Positions 53,322 to 64,000 of a stretch of 64,000 nucleotides of DNA are shown in pieces. The notes beneath the pieces were generated by a model. The model made no database searches. It was not told the origin of the DNA and worked only from the letters and a program-made list of their open reading frames with translations. The number at the start of each line of letters is the position of its first letter. Position 1 is the first letter of the stretch. The position numbers and the translations under genes are program-made. Where the stretch lies: positions 230,013,871-230,077,870 of the forward strand of contig NC_085140.1 in NCBI RefSeq assembly GCF_024139115.2. Reading direction: 5' to 3'. The stretch is from Armigeres subalbatus. Taxonomy: Eukaryota > Arthropoda > Insecta > Diptera > Culicidae.

Positions 53322-54332
53322 GTATACTATACGGTTGTATACTATTTCGCCAAAAACATTTCTTTTCGCTGTACGACATTCTGCGGAAAGCACCGAAAGA
53401 CATTTTGCGGAATGTACTTTTTCACCATTTGGCGGAATTAAATTAGAATAATTATCATTGAAATATTTATTGACGAATTTCGCGCCAACTCTTCTATGGG
53501 GCTGGCAGCACCATCTCAGAATCGAATGAAACTTGGTAGGCATAAAGATATGGTATTTTCAAGCCACTCTGCATACTTCGTTTTTCAAAAATTGTCAAGA
53601 GTAACATTTGATGAGGGCCTATTTTTTTTCATTGATTTTTAAAAAATCGATTTAACTCTAAAATGACAAGACCTACAAAAAAGTGTTGTATGGCGGACTG
53701 TCGTGAAATTCCCTGAAGTTTTTTGGAAAAATATCCAAAAAATAATAAACCGATTTCTACACTGAAAAAAATTAGTTTTAAAAATTAAAATCGATATTAC
53801 AAAAAAATCTCATCTCAGAAATCGATGAAATTTTTTCTGCAGATACCTAGATACCTCAATTATCTAACTTTTCTGGGAATAATGTTTCTGTGATATATTT
53901 AAGAAAAACAAGTTTTTTTTAACAAAAACTTTTTTCGTGTCCATATTGAGTAAAAAATTATCAGCGTGTTTTATGCCTACAGCGCCAAATATAGGTTCAG
54001 CAGCCTATCATAAACCAACGACACATTTTGGACGTTTAAAAATTAGTTAAAGGAGCAATTTTGTATAATCTAACATATTTGTGGATCAGCATTTGAAAAG
54101 GGTTTATATTTTCTTTGTTTTTTTTGTATCGACGTAGCTCAAAAACAATAGAGTTTACAAAAAAACAAATAATTGGTTTGAAAACGGGCAAATGTTGCCG
54201 AAACGAAATTGAAGTGATATTTAATTGTAATACAGGTCGGACTCGATTATCTGGAGTATCGATTTTATTTTCCCCGAATCACCACAAAAAAAGATCAAAT
54301 TTGCAATCAAATAACAAAAAACTTATGTTTTA

Positions 54333-54547
54333 TTTAATTTATTGAACGGCTACTCAGTCTTGCACTTATTACAACGAGTTTTTTATTTACCCGACGTTTC
54401 GACACGGGGATTGTGACTAAACATACGACGGCAAACAACAAAAATATTTTCCCCTTGAAAAAGACACAATCCCCGTGTCGAAACGTCGGGTAAATAAAAA
54501 ACTCGTTGTAATAAGTGCAAGACTGAGTAGCCGTTCAATAAATTAAA
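54333..54547. mobile_element. Palindromic element with GAAACGTC hammerhead-like signature
   Basis: About 90-bp arms (TTATTGAACGGCTACTCAGT, CTTGCACTTATTACAACGAG, TTTTATTTACCCGACGTTTC and mirror). On the plus strand of the right arm: TTTTCCC, CUUGAAAAA, GACAC...GUGUC, GAAACGUC, GGGUAAAU, which folds like a degenerate hammerhead with stem I (CCC/GGG), stem II (GACAC/GUGUC) and minimal stem III. Interpreted as inverted ends of a Penelope-type element without its coding part. Confidence 0.6.
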
Positions 54548-55349
54548 TTAAAACGTACAGTCGATCCATAATCAGTAAACTTATGTTTTATTTTATTTGC
54601 AGTGGTGTAGTCAGAATTTATTGGAGAAAAACATTGATTAATCCACCTAGCGGTATCGGTAACTTTCTGGTGTAATATGGATAAATAGTATTTTTGCCAA
54701 AACTTTTGAGTCTATAGTCCGATTCAGTCTTGATGCATTGCAACTTGATGGTTGAGAATAGGTGCCACTAAAATAGCTAGACTATTTAAAAATGTTGTAT
54801 GTAAAATAGTATGTATGCCTTTATTTCTTTTGAGTCCATTTTCCGATAAATGAAATTATCAATACAAAACAATATGCTTCAATAGGAAACAGGATTTCCC
54901 ACTAAATGCAACCAGTTGGAAGCAAATAAGGATAAGGATAAGTACCGCAAAATGGGTTAGATTTTGTGCACTCAAAAACACAGACATCACCTCAATTCGC
55001 CGATCATAGACGGTCGGTATGTAATACTATGGATCTCCGAACCATCTAAAATAATGTTAAAAATGTTAAAAATTGAAAATTATCTGAATGTTAAAAATTT
55101 AAAGATAATTTGGGAGATTTCCTCTGAAAGTTAGAAGGGGACGCCGTGGTCACTACTAACAATTTGGTTTTGCTAAAGTTGTTAACTAAATCTAAACTCT
55201 GGTTACTTAAATGAACATCAATGAATTACATAAGTGTGACAATCAATACACAATTTTAAAATAATTGATATAAAAAGTTTGAAGGAAGGTTGGAGGATAT
55301 GGTTGAAAATGGTCGATTTTCGCGTTACGAAATTAATGCGTAATTTCAA

Positions 55350-55720
55350 TTCAAAACATGGCTTATAAGCAGAATGGCACTTTTTTGCAACATCGCACGG
55401 AAAAGGCCCTTGCGATGCTATTGGTGGCTTTCTCAAACGAATGGCAAAACGAGCAAGTCTTGCCAAAGATTATGGAAATACTATTAAGACTCATCGGGAG
55501 TTGTACGAATGGGCAGTTTAACAATCAGACAAAAATATCTCTATAAATTACATTTCTGTTATATCTCGAATGAGCAATACTCAACAATGGCAGAAGAGTT
55601 TGATGAACTATTCAAAAAAGCAAAAACTATAACTGGCACACAAAAGTTTCATTATTTTATACCAATCGCTCATGATAAAATCCTGGCTAAAAATGTTCCT
55701 CAGATGAAGATGAAGACTCA
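55350..55720 (+). pseudogene. Possible transposase helix-turn-helix remnant
   Basis: Two frames needing one shift give HRTEKALAMLLVAFSNEW and then AKRASLAKDYGNTIKTHREL, a pattern like the psq-type helix-turn-helix (E.AL.A...G..S.R.AAKDYG...TL) found at the N-terminus of pogo/Tigger-type transposases. Stops at 55517 and later block the frame. Similarity is judged by eye and weak. Confidence 0.35.
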
Positions 55721-55760
55721 AATGTCTTCAAATTGTTCGAGTAAATTTACAAATTAATGA

Positions 55761-55997
55761 GCTTGTTATAAGACGAGTTTATACAATCCCATTGAATTCC
55801 ACCACTTAATTGTATCTTGGCAGATACGTATTTCGACTTCAACAGTAAGGCCGTCTTCAGTGTCTTGTACTTGACTCGACTTGTCAAGTACAAGACACTG
55901 AAGACGGCCTTACTGTTGAGGTCGAAATACGTATCTGCCAAGATACAATTAAGTGGTGGAATTCAATGGGATTGTATAAACTCGTCTTATGACAAGT
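55761..55997. mobile_element. Nearly perfect palindromic element with hammerhead-like signature
   Basis: Arms of about 110 bp (ATACAATCCCATTGAATTCC, CACCACTTAATTGTATCTTG, GCAGATACGTATTTCGAC and mirror) meet at ACTTGACTCGACTTGTCAAGT. The right arm, plus strand, carries CUGAAGA, C, GGCC...GGUC, GAAA, UACGUAU, C; the left arm carries the same on the minus strand. Diverged relative at 21328-21560. A recent copy, since its arms still match almost exactly. Confidence 0.7.
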
Positions 55998-56889
55998 GAA
56001 GACATTCTACTAAAAAGCTCAAAATAATTTTCTTAACCAAATTAATGAGTTTTTTTTTGCTAAACCAATTTTAATCTTTACATTCATTGATTTATTTTCT
56101 CGGTGAACGAAACGCTCTTTTATGTTTCAGATTTTACAGTTCAGACAAATTTGCAATAGTCCATCAAACATCACAATTTTGTAAATCTGGTAATTTGTGT
56201 GTAACATTGATATAAGAAATCTAGGAAAATATACGCCCTTTTCAAATGTTGGTCCACATTAATGTTATAGAAATTGCTTCCTAAACAAATTTTTAAACGT
56301 CCAAAATGTGTCGTTGCTGCTGAACCTAAATTTGGCGCTGTATGCATAAAACACACTGATAAATTTTCACTCAATATGGACATGAAAACAGTTTTTGTTA
56401 GAAAAACTTTTTTTTCCTTAAATATGTCACAGGAACATTATTCCCAGCAAAGTTAGATAATTGAAATACCTATCCGCAGAAAAAATTTCATTGATTTCTG
56501 AGATGAAGTTTTTATGTAATATCGATTTTAATTTTTAAAACTAATTTCAGTGTAGAAATCGTTTTTTTTATTTTTTGGATATTTTTTGAAAAATCTTCAG
56601 AGAATTTCACGACAGTCCGCCATACAACACTTTTTTGTAGGTCTTGTCATTTAAGAGTTACATCGATGTTTTAAAAATCAATGAAAAAAATTAGGCCCTC
56701 ATCAAATGTTACTCTTGACAATTTTTGAAAAACTAAGTATGCAGAGTGGCTTATAAATACCATATCTTTATGCCTACCAAGTTTCATTCGATTCTGAGAT
56801 GGTGCTGCCAACCGCTGGTCGAGTTGGCGCGAAATTCGTCTATTGATTTCTACTTAATTACATGGTGCAAGTGTTTTTTAATCCTACCT

Positions 56890-57655
56890 AAATTCATTTG
56901 GATTAAGGTTTAAAGCAACGGAAAAAGGCAATGCTTTCTTTGAATGACCGCATCTGGCTGGTATATGGGAAAGTGCGAAGATATGGTCTTTTTTTAAATG
57001 GACACGTTTGCTCGGTATAAGGTTAAAAGAAGATTCTTCAAATGGATGCGTCTGTTCGGTATAAAATGAAAGGAGTAGATAATAACTTCTTTGAAAGAAG
57101 GCGACTGCCCGGTATAAGGCGAAGGAAAGGGTAATGTCTTTTTTATATGGTAGTGTCTGCCCGGTACAAGCCGAAGGGAGGACATAAGGCCTTCTTTGCT
57201 CTGTGTAAGGCAAAAGGAAGATTCTTTAAGTGGATGCTTCTGCCCGATATAAGGCGAACGGAGTAGATAATGCCTTTAAAGTAAAGCTGCAAAGCATGAC
57301 CATGATGAGGGTGGCTGGAAATTGTCTCAACTTCCAGTTGCATAAAAGTATCACCGTGCTAGTCTCATGATACACGAATGCAGAAATGGTAACTTGGCTT
57401 AGAAACCTCGCAGTTAATAAATGTGCTGTGCTAATTGAATAGCTGCGAGGCGGCAATGTCCCAGTGGGGGATGTAATGCCAATGAAGAAGATATGCAACT
57501 AATAATGATCGTACTTGAGTTGATGTAACCAAATCAGACTGAATGGTGCTGTTAGGGAAGGAAAATTCTTCAAATGTATGCGTCTGCAAATTACAAGGCA
57601 AGGAGAGAAGATAATCCCTTCAATAAGTGGCACGCCTGCCAGAAATAATGAAGTA
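56890..57655. repeat. Minisatellite, period about 55-60 bp, interrupted by a SINE
   Basis: Units contain GCGTCTGCCCGGTATAAGGC, GAAAGGAGTAGATAATGCC and TTCAAATGGAT in that order, about six between 56890 and 57280 and two more at 57550-57655, beyond the SINE remnant. Several overlapping minus-strand frames across it are repeat artefacts. Confidence 0.75.
57288..57490 (+). mobile_element. Feilai-like SINE, copy 6 (internally deleted)
   Basis: GCAAAGCATGACCATGATGA GGGTGGCTGG is followed directly by AAATTGTCTCAACTTCC, so the B box and about 40 bp around it are deleted. The 3' body and a short GAAGAAG end remain. Transcriptionally dead. Confidence 0.75.
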
Positions 57656-57694
57656 TTTGTAAGATGCAATTAAATTTAAAAAATAATAATTCTA

Positions 57695-57832
57695 AGAGGC
57701 CTTCCTTAGCCGGTGAGATAGCATGGTTGCAAAGCAAGACTATGCCCAAGGTGGCTGGATTCGACTTCCGTTCCGATCAGGAATTCGATTGGAAATTGTC
57801 TCGACCTTCTATGGCATAACATCATAATATAC
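57695..57832 (+). mobile_element. Feilai-like SINE, copy 7 (diverged 5' part)
   Basis: GAGGCCTTCCTTAGCCGGTG, GCAAAGCAAGACTATGC, GGTGGCTGGATTCGACTTCC and GGAAATTGTCTCGACC match the SINE head with many substitutions. The 3' half is absent. An old copy. Confidence 0.65.
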
Positions 57833-60370
57833 GGAATGGTACATTCCGTCAAAAGTCATTCAGCGGACAGTTACAATCCGCCAAATGTCGCACCGCGAAA
57901 AGTTCCATACCGCCAAATGTTATTACGCGTAATGTTTAACCGCGAAATGATTTTCGGAGAAATGCTATGCAATCCAAAACGACATATTATGGAGAATTGG
58001 GCATTATTTTAAAAGAAAATTAATGTTTACATGTTTTTAATATTCCAGTAGTGGAATAAAATGCTCGTTTACTGTAGTTTCATAAATATTAAGTCAATTG
58101 TGCTAATTTTGTTTTGTTTTGTTTTTATCACAACTAAAAAACTACCGCAATAGGGGAAGAGATCTCAAATTGGAACTCATGGCTCAGTAATAATTTGATT
58201 TACATTTGCTTATGCTCACGAATATGCTTCATTAGTTCGTTTACTTTGGATGAGGATAGCCTTCCAGATGAAACTCAGAATGAATATTTGGACAAGTGGA
58301 ATGGTTTATTATCTCGTGAATTATTCGGCAAAAACAGTTTGGTTCTATACATAGCTATCCGAGAGTGGATTGTCAACACATTTCCAGATAAAGACCGAAG
58401 CAAGAAATATATTTAACATTAAGGACGATTTGAGATTGGATTTCAGACACGTAAACCGTATACCGAATACCGAAGTTAGTATCACAAGTGCAAGTACAAG
58501 TACAAGTACAAGTGGAAATAACTAGAGGCTTTGATAAGGGAAACGCGGATAGAAAATGTAACTCTGCCAACACTGCAGTGAATCTGCTTTTTTGAAGAAC
58601 AACACCTAAAGAGGAAGAAATGGTTTATCCAGGTAAAATTTCACATACCGCTATTTAATATGTTCACATCACCTGACAATAGAATCCAATAAACAAAACG
58701 ATTGCATTTCATATTCTACCATTGATACTGCTACCATATGTTATTGAAAACAAATGTAAAATGCATTCAAAATTTGTCCATTCATAAATGGTATTATATC
58801 GAATTTAGCCGTTTTCAGTATTTGGATCGAAGTTTTGGCTATTTGACAGGTCTATTGCTCGATTGCAGTTTTTTGACGGTTCGATAGGCGGCACATACAT
58901 ATCCGCGTTTCTCTTATCAAGGCCTCTAAGAATAACCTACAATGTACTACGCATCTCCACGTACGGTCCATACCAGAATGCCGATTCGCCGACGCGTGAT
59001 ACGTTGTTCCCCAAGAGCTGCCAGCTAAAAGGCGTTTTGCCTCGTGAGTTTTCTGTCAACGAAATATCACCACTTTTTAAAAATTTGAATTGTTTTAATG
59101 TGATTATATTTTCCTAAATTTTAAGATGGCATCGGCTAGCTATATTGCTTAACTATTGCATGAAAATCGTTACAGCCAAGACATTAGAGCAGTATTTGCT
59201 TAGGTAGGGAATATCCTCCCCCCACTCTTTCTCAAATGGGATGCAGCTGCCCATTGCTGTGATATTTTCTGAAGGTCAACCCTATTGTTGCGGAATTGCG
59301 TGTATTTCTAATGAAGAGTAATACGACAACAATAGAACCATAGCAATACCGCAAAAATAGTCTCAATAGATGCATTGCGATGACAAAATATTAATTTACG
59401 ATCATTTCAATGGAACTTAGTCAAACAAAAAATGTTCTAGAGGTTAATTTGAAAAGCTTTTGCGGATTCATAGTTGTTTTCGATCAAGAGGCAAACAACT
59501 CAAAACTTTGCGATAGTATTACTCAACGTCCAGCAGTAGAATTTCGTGGTATTTCTAGTATCCATCATTTTCCTCAAACAACGATACGGTAGCTAGTTCG
59601 ATTGTTATGGCGTTTGTTGGTTAGTAGTTGAAACGCAGTGATCCCCCGTTTTTTAAAAACATCTGAAAATGGGAGCCCCAAAGATTGTTCAAAAAGTATT
59701 AGTAATAGAAATGGCTATTTAGTGAATTTTCAAGAACTTAAGGGAGACATCAAACATGTGTTGCCTAAAACGGGGTTGACGGTATTGACTAGGTGGCGTT
59801 GTGTTCCATGCTTTCAAAAACAGGACTCTTCGATCAATTTATAATACAAACGACGTAGTATTCGCTAGTATTTGTTAGTATTTCTGGTTACTATCGAAAG
59901 CTCAGAGTTGGTTGCCCCTTGTTTTCGATGCTATTTGTAACCAACCGTTTACTGGTTACAATTTACCATGTTTTTTTTGTGAACGTCAGCTTGATTTTGT
60001 TTAAAAAAAATTGTAAATATGTTTTGTAAATAAATAATATTATGTTAGTAAATGTATAAATATAAAATTATGGTTCGTGCTCCGTTGTTAATACACGTTT
60101 GAGGGAATCTCAATTATATATTTATTAGCCATGTTGATGCCACAAATTATTCACATTTTTGTTATTTATAGTTTTTGTTCATTATTTATTTATTTATACC
60201 CTATTTACCACTTATTGAATCAGAATAAAATTAGGTAGTTTCAAATTGAAAATAAATTTAATAGAACTTGCATGCAATAAAATTCAAATTTAAATTGGCA
60301 TCAATACAATATTATGTACCCCTTGAATCATTGTCAAAAACAAAAAAAAACAACAATACCTGTGATCATC
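57833..60370. other. Intronic sequence, no assigned gene
   Basis: AT-rich. A plus-strand frame at 58195-58416 (DETQNEYLDKWNGLLSRELF) has coding-like composition but no recognised family. An AAGTAC-type hexamer repeat lies at about 58484-58514. A sequence of about 30 bp, CATTCCGTCAAAAGTCATTC with CCGCCAAATGTC, near 57842-57945 resembles the strand opposite CATTTGGCGGAATTAAA at 53420-53450. Confidence 0.4.
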
Positions 60371-61140
60371 ACACTGGGGCGGAAAGAAGATGGCGATAGG
60401 CAAAATGATGCGCGGGAAAATTTGGGATGTTCTTGGGAAAAGGATATAAAAGGACACAAGCCCCTTGGAGGGCTCTCTTGTAATTTGGATACCTGGCCCG
60501 GAGGAACGAAGACAGCGGCAGCGAACGTCACAAGTGTTTCTTGTAGTGACAACGCGTTTCGAAAAAGTTAAAATCTCTGAGAGATATAAGTGAGATCGGT
60601 TAGCGAAGCCACTATCAATTAAATTCCCCTAATCGATCCATCGAGTGGGACAAGTGTGGACAAAAGTCAATTCAGTGGTCCCGGTTTGTTGAAAAAGTAC
60701 GTCGCGAGTGCTACCTTGGTCGATGAACAGTTTACTAGAAGCGGTACTGAACAAGAAAAGCTGTGGTGAAACTGTAAAGCCACCAAACAATAGGGCCACT
60801 AGAAGTGTACCAAGTATAATTCCGACCTACCCGTTAATAGAATCCCACTCGATTGTCCGATTCCATTCGCGAATAGAAAGTGCACACGGCACCGTTCCCC
60901 GGGCCCATAGTGAAACGCAAGGTCACCCGTTACATTGGCCGAGTTGCCGCGGAAAATATGAAGAACCCCTGTTGGAAGCTAGTGATAGCCAAGCCGACAC
61001 CCCTCGCCGGCGAAATCCGTACCTGTGACACCCCTCCGACGAAGCCCGCCCCAGTTCACCATATGTCGACCAACGAACAGCGATATCGGCCGCAACGAGT
61101 AGAATAAATGTATGAAGAATAAATAAGCAAGTATTCAATG
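60371..61140 (+). other. GC-richer block with TATA box, possible LTR or leader of a retroelement
   Basis: Clearly less AT-rich than its surroundings, with GGATATAAAAGGACACAAG at about 60442 (TATA box), frames open in two phases to about 61107 but no recognised protein, and TCAGTGGTCCCGGTTTGTTG near 60672 that could be an LTR-leader boundary. It might belong to the gag-like frame at 62938, but no matching second LTR is in the window. Confidence 0.35.
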
Positions 61141-62122
61141 AATGAGTGTTCCATAACCATTTGTCCCCTTAGAATATGAATAAACTTAAATATGCACACG
61201 GAGATTTGTGAATACACATTTTATGAGTTGAAATCACCCACCTTCAGAAGCGATATGAAGCTGTCAAAAAAGTGGGGGATTTGAAAAACTGCTGAATGGG
61301 TGGAAAATACACACCTTTAGACAGCTCTGTGTTGTGTGAAGCATGGGTGTTTTCCACTCGTTTATGGTTGAAAAAAATACTTGGCAGTTTTTTTGAAAAC
61401 AATTTGAGTCGTTTGAATTCAGATGTCAATAATAAGGGCTATTTGTTTAAAAAAAAAAGTATTTATCAAGTGTTTATTTTTACCACAATGTTATCCTGGA
61501 TCTGCCGCTTTTGTCAAGTTTGAAGGTAAGTGTTTTTGATTCTACCAGTTGTTACCAAATATCCCCGACTTCAGAGGCATTTTGTGTTTCCCATATAGAT
61601 TATCACCGTCCCGAAATTGTTTTATCCAATGACGGCTGGACTTGAGGAAATGAGAATATCCATCCAGAAGGACTTGAGAAGCAGTTTTAGTTAAAAAGAA
61701 ATCAAATAGCTAGTTTGAAGTTATAATATGTATATTTTATTATGGAGAGCAATAAATAAATTACGTGTTGTGTTATATAATTTAAATATTTTGTTTCAAT
61801 ATTAGTTTATTACCAAATCCTCTGAACCGCCAAATTATTTAGCCTTATGGGTATTTTTCACCCATCTGGATAAATTTTGTTTTGAAGAAAGTGGGTGAAA
61901 AGTAAACATCACTTTTGACGTACAAGCCTCGTGCCCACAAATGGGTAAAGGCACTTTACCCATCTTATGGGTTAGTCCACTTATTTCCAAGATGGGTGAA
62001 AAAACACCCACTTTTGGGTTTTCCCATTTCTCCATGGTCCTCGAAAATCAAGCTTTAATTTCTAGTTTTCTTAAATAAATTGTATCGAAACTGTAGATAT
62101 TGTCCCTGTTCATGAAAAATCA
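61141..62122. other. Unclassified sequence with GGGTGAAAA-type repeats
   Basis: Short motifs such as GGGTGAAAA, TTTTCCACTC and CACCCAC recur in both orientations near 61225-61360 and 61850-62030, hinting at the ends of a degenerate transposon. Boundaries could not be fixed. No gene. Confidence 0.35.
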
Positions 62123-62764
62123 ATGGTAAGTGTGGTAATGTTAATTGAGATTTATCCTAGAGATCGCTGTTGCATTAACGACCCAAAGTGTGTGGCAACC
62201 ATTGTCTTGAAACAAGACTCTTACAGAGCAATGGTGCTTGGCTACGGGAGTTCTCAAGACACCAGTGGTTTGCAACGGACTATTAAATGACTTTCTATTG
62301 GCGCCTATCGTAATAGAAAAAGCGGTTTACTTTCCAAGGACCAAAAGTAAACCTCTTTTTCAGGTGGTCTCGTGGAGAAATTTCAATTAATTAAAAAAAT
62401 TAATCAAAATCATCGCGTAGTCATCAGAACAATTCAGACAAAAAAAAAACCACGTTGCGTTAAGGTTAAGAATTTTGAATTGTGCGCTGTTGCGGGTGAT
62501 GAAAACACCACACCTCAATTCTGCTGCTGTTGTGACAGGAATGATCAGAAATCCAAAATAGTTATTAAAATAACCTTCTATTAAATATACATTTATTATA
62601 CTTAGTTTATCTTCCAATTTGCTGCCTCATTATTCAGTTTTTTTTTCAAACCAAGTGTTTTTTAGGGTGAAGTGGACAGGCTCACTCCACTAGATTGGAA
62701 CAATCCGTTGGAAAGAGCTCCTCTGATTTATTATGAAAAATCATCCGACGAATTGAGCGAGTGA
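62123..62764 (+). CDS. Possible small multi-exon gene or TE-derived frames, unidentified
   Basis: Three short plus-strand segments look coding: 62123-62290 (IYPRDRCCINDPKCVATIV, MVLGYGSSQDTSGLQ), 62372-62584 after an acceptor TTTTTCAG (KKPRCVKVKNFELCAVAGD, FCCCCDRNDQKSK), and 62666-62764 after TTTTTTAG (GEVDRLTPLDWNNPLERAP, LIYYEKSSDELSE, stop). The second is cysteine-rich (CCCCD). Each ends in its own stop, so they are not one simple spliced frame. They could be terminal exons of alternative forms or remnants of a mobile element. No family recognised. Confidence 0.25.
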
Positions 62765-62937
62765 TCTGGTGGAGCAGTAGTCGCGCTGAACGCCGTTAAA
62801 TACCTGGTGTGTTTTTTCAATATTTCGTGGCTTTCATGCATTATTACCGTTTTTCTCAATTAGTTCATTCATGGTTTAATTAGTTTTTTTATTTGAAATA
62901 AATTATTGTAAATTGGTTTTTCTCATTCATAATTATA

Positions 62938-64000
62938 ATGGCTAAATCAACTATGTCATATGACCAAGCGAGTACTATTATTTCTAAATGGTATTTCTCG
63001 ATGAGAGTCGATTTTCTTACGGATGAGGAACTCGATAGCGAGTTGCAGGCTCGTCGAGTAATTATTACACGAGACATGAATCTCGCTCGCAAGCGGAAAT
63101 CCTTGCGAGATTGTATAAAAACGGAAAGTGAAAGTGCAAGTAATAGCGTAATTCATGTCCCGAGCGACCCCTCCGCTGAACTGAAAGAGTGTTCATTGCG
63201 GTGCTCGGACATTAGAACTCTGTTAGAAACAGAGCAAGATGAGGAGAAAAGAACTATTTTTTGCCACCGTTTGTTACACTATGCAGCGCGTATTGTTAGG
63301 CTGTTGACAGCCTCACGAGGATCTCCAAACCTTCACAGCCATATGCAGGGTATGGTAGTGGAAATAGTCAATGAGTTAGAGCAGAGTTTTGGTCGTTTTT
63401 CATCGGATCAGGGATTAGTCACTGAATCGACTCAAAGGCAGGAAGAAAACACGTTAGGAAAGGAGGGAGAGAATTCGCAATTAGACACCGAGCCGGAAAA
63501 TGCTGGCCAAACAGTTGAACCAAATCTTGCAGGTCCACCAGTGTCTCAAAGAATGCTTCAGTTCAGCACGAATGAACTCGATTGGATCCATTGGCTGGAA
63601 TCGCGGATCGTGGGTCTCGAGAATGAGCTAGAAAAACAGAAATCGAAAATAAATGCAGCAGTTCAAACTGATCTCTGCGCTATTTCGAATTCCAATCATC
63701 CCATAGATAGATCATACAGTCCGTTTCCAGATCATTTCACAAGTTTTTCGACACACTATACCCAGAACCCATTCCAATCAGCAAGCAATAGCCATAATTT
63801 TCCCGCCTTCGAAACAGTACCTACAAATCACCATACAAATCTACTTCCTAACCCAACTCTAATGCCGTCTGCTCCGAACCAATCATCTCCATTCACGTTT
63901 CAAAATCAATTACCCACAAACTCTCAAGCCAACAATTTGCCAAATACCCTCTCTCGAAATCCACCACCAACTCAAATTCAATTCACGCCCTCTCAATTCC
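62938..64000 (+). CDS. Retrotransposon gag-like protein, N-terminal 354 codons, open at window end
   Basis: An uninterrupted frame from ATG at 62938 to the window edge. The N-terminal ~60 residues are charged (SKWYFSMRVDFLTDEELDSE, ARRVIITRDMNLARKRKSL). A helical segment follows (CHRLLHYAARIVRLLTASRG), then an acidic linker, a coiled-coil-like stretch around residues 215-240 (WLESRIVGLENELEKQKSK) and a long Asn/Gln/Pro/Ser-rich tail. This build fits the region before the capsid domain of insect LTR-retrotransposon gag proteins. No capsid or zinc-knuckle motif is reached inside the window, and a host gene is not excluded. It is intact as far as visible, so the parent element may be young. Confidence 0.5.
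   Translation, partial: MAKSTMSYDQASTIISKWYFSMRVDFLTDEELDSELQARRVIITRDMNLARKRKSLRDCIKTESESASNSVIHVPSDPSAELKECSLRCSDIRTLLETEQDEEKRTIFCHRLLHYAARIVRLLTASRGSPNLHSHMQGMVVEIVNELEQSFGRFSSDQGLVTESTQRQEENTLGKEGENSQLDTEPENAGQTVEPNLAGPPVSQRMLQFSTNELDWIHWLESRIVGLENELEKQKSKINAAVQTDLCAISNSNHPIDRSYSPFPDHFTSFSTHYTQNPFQSASNSHNFPAFETVPTNHHTNLLPNPTLMPSAPNQSSPFTFQNQLPTNSQANNLPNTLSRNPPPTQIQFTPSQF

Larger units (their letters stand above)
53472..56840. mobile_element. Long-terminal-inverted-repeat (foldback-type) DNA element
   Basis: 3369 bp whose ends (GACGAATTTCGCGCCAACTC and mirror) continue as inverted arms of about 640 bp (53472-54115 against 56220-56840; landmarks CACCATCTCAGAATCGAATG, TGTTGTATGGCGGACTGTCG, CGACACATTTTGGACG). 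A possible TATT duplication flanks it (53468-53471, 56841-56844). The interior holds a palindrome at each side (54333-54547, 55761-55997) and, at 55350-55720, a broken frame resembling a helix-turn-helix of psq/Tc5 type. No intact transposase. Confidence 0.78.

Noticed and set aside
58195..58416. 73-codon frame with coding-like composition
   Set aside because: No recognised family, no splice or start evidence, and isolated in AT-rich intron; mentioned only in the gap description.

Overview
This is eukaryotic DNA, almost certainly from a culicine mosquito, most likely Aedes (aegypti or albopictus type). The evidence is several copies of a Feilai-like tRNA-derived SINE, RTE-type LINEs, a Penelope-like element, gypsy and BEL retroelements, many MITEs, and one conserved insect gene split by introns of more than ten kilobases. 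Nearly every long reading frame belongs to a transposable element. There is no operon, tRNA gene, rRNA gene or CRISPR array.

The host gene is the metabotropic GABA-B receptor subunit 1 on the minus strand. Three consecutive internal exons are present (43099-43233, 30024-30194, 29615-29831). They encode part of the extracellular Venus-flytrap ligand-binding domain, and reading frame and splice sites join exactly. The signal-peptide exons must lie beyond 64 kb and the rest of the domain plus the seven-helix region below position 1, so almost the whole window is intron. A 34-codon candidate exon with its own start codon (5211-5312, minus) is unassigned.

Layout. 1-6.4 kb: SINEs and a TA-flanked MITE. 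7-12.2 kb: decayed RTE LINE copies (minus strand) with hAT-type and small MITE insertions. 13.8-17.5 kb: a nest of SINE > hAT-like element > second hAT-like element > inverted-repeat MITE, with perfect 8-bp target duplications at both hAT levels. 18-23 kb: MITEs, SINEs, a palindromic element and degenerate repeats. 23.4-28.1 kb: plus-strand RTE copies, one with a 177-bp tandem duplication and a MITE insertion. 29.6-30.2 kb: receptor exons. 31.8-33.1 kb: a satellite of about 152 bp. 33.1-39.95 kb: a BEL/Pao relic split by a head-to-head Penelope-like composite (34108-39274, 12-bp target duplication) whose terminal repeats carry hammerhead-ribozyme-like motifs. 40.2-40.8 kb: a related satellite in opposite orientation. 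41-43.2 kb: a hAT MITE and the third receptor exon. 45.7-53.3 kb: a gypsy-type element with 99% identical LTRs but an AT-rich interior almost without coding capacity. 53.5-56.8 kb: a long-inverted-repeat element with palindromic, hammerhead-like elements inside. 56.9-64 kb: minisatellite, SINE remnants, possible small exons, and an open gag-like frame running off the window end.

The most notable observations are the hammerhead-like folds in the Penelope terminal repeats, the palindromic small elements that repeat that signature, and the gypsy element that looks recently mobilised although it lacks a usable pol.
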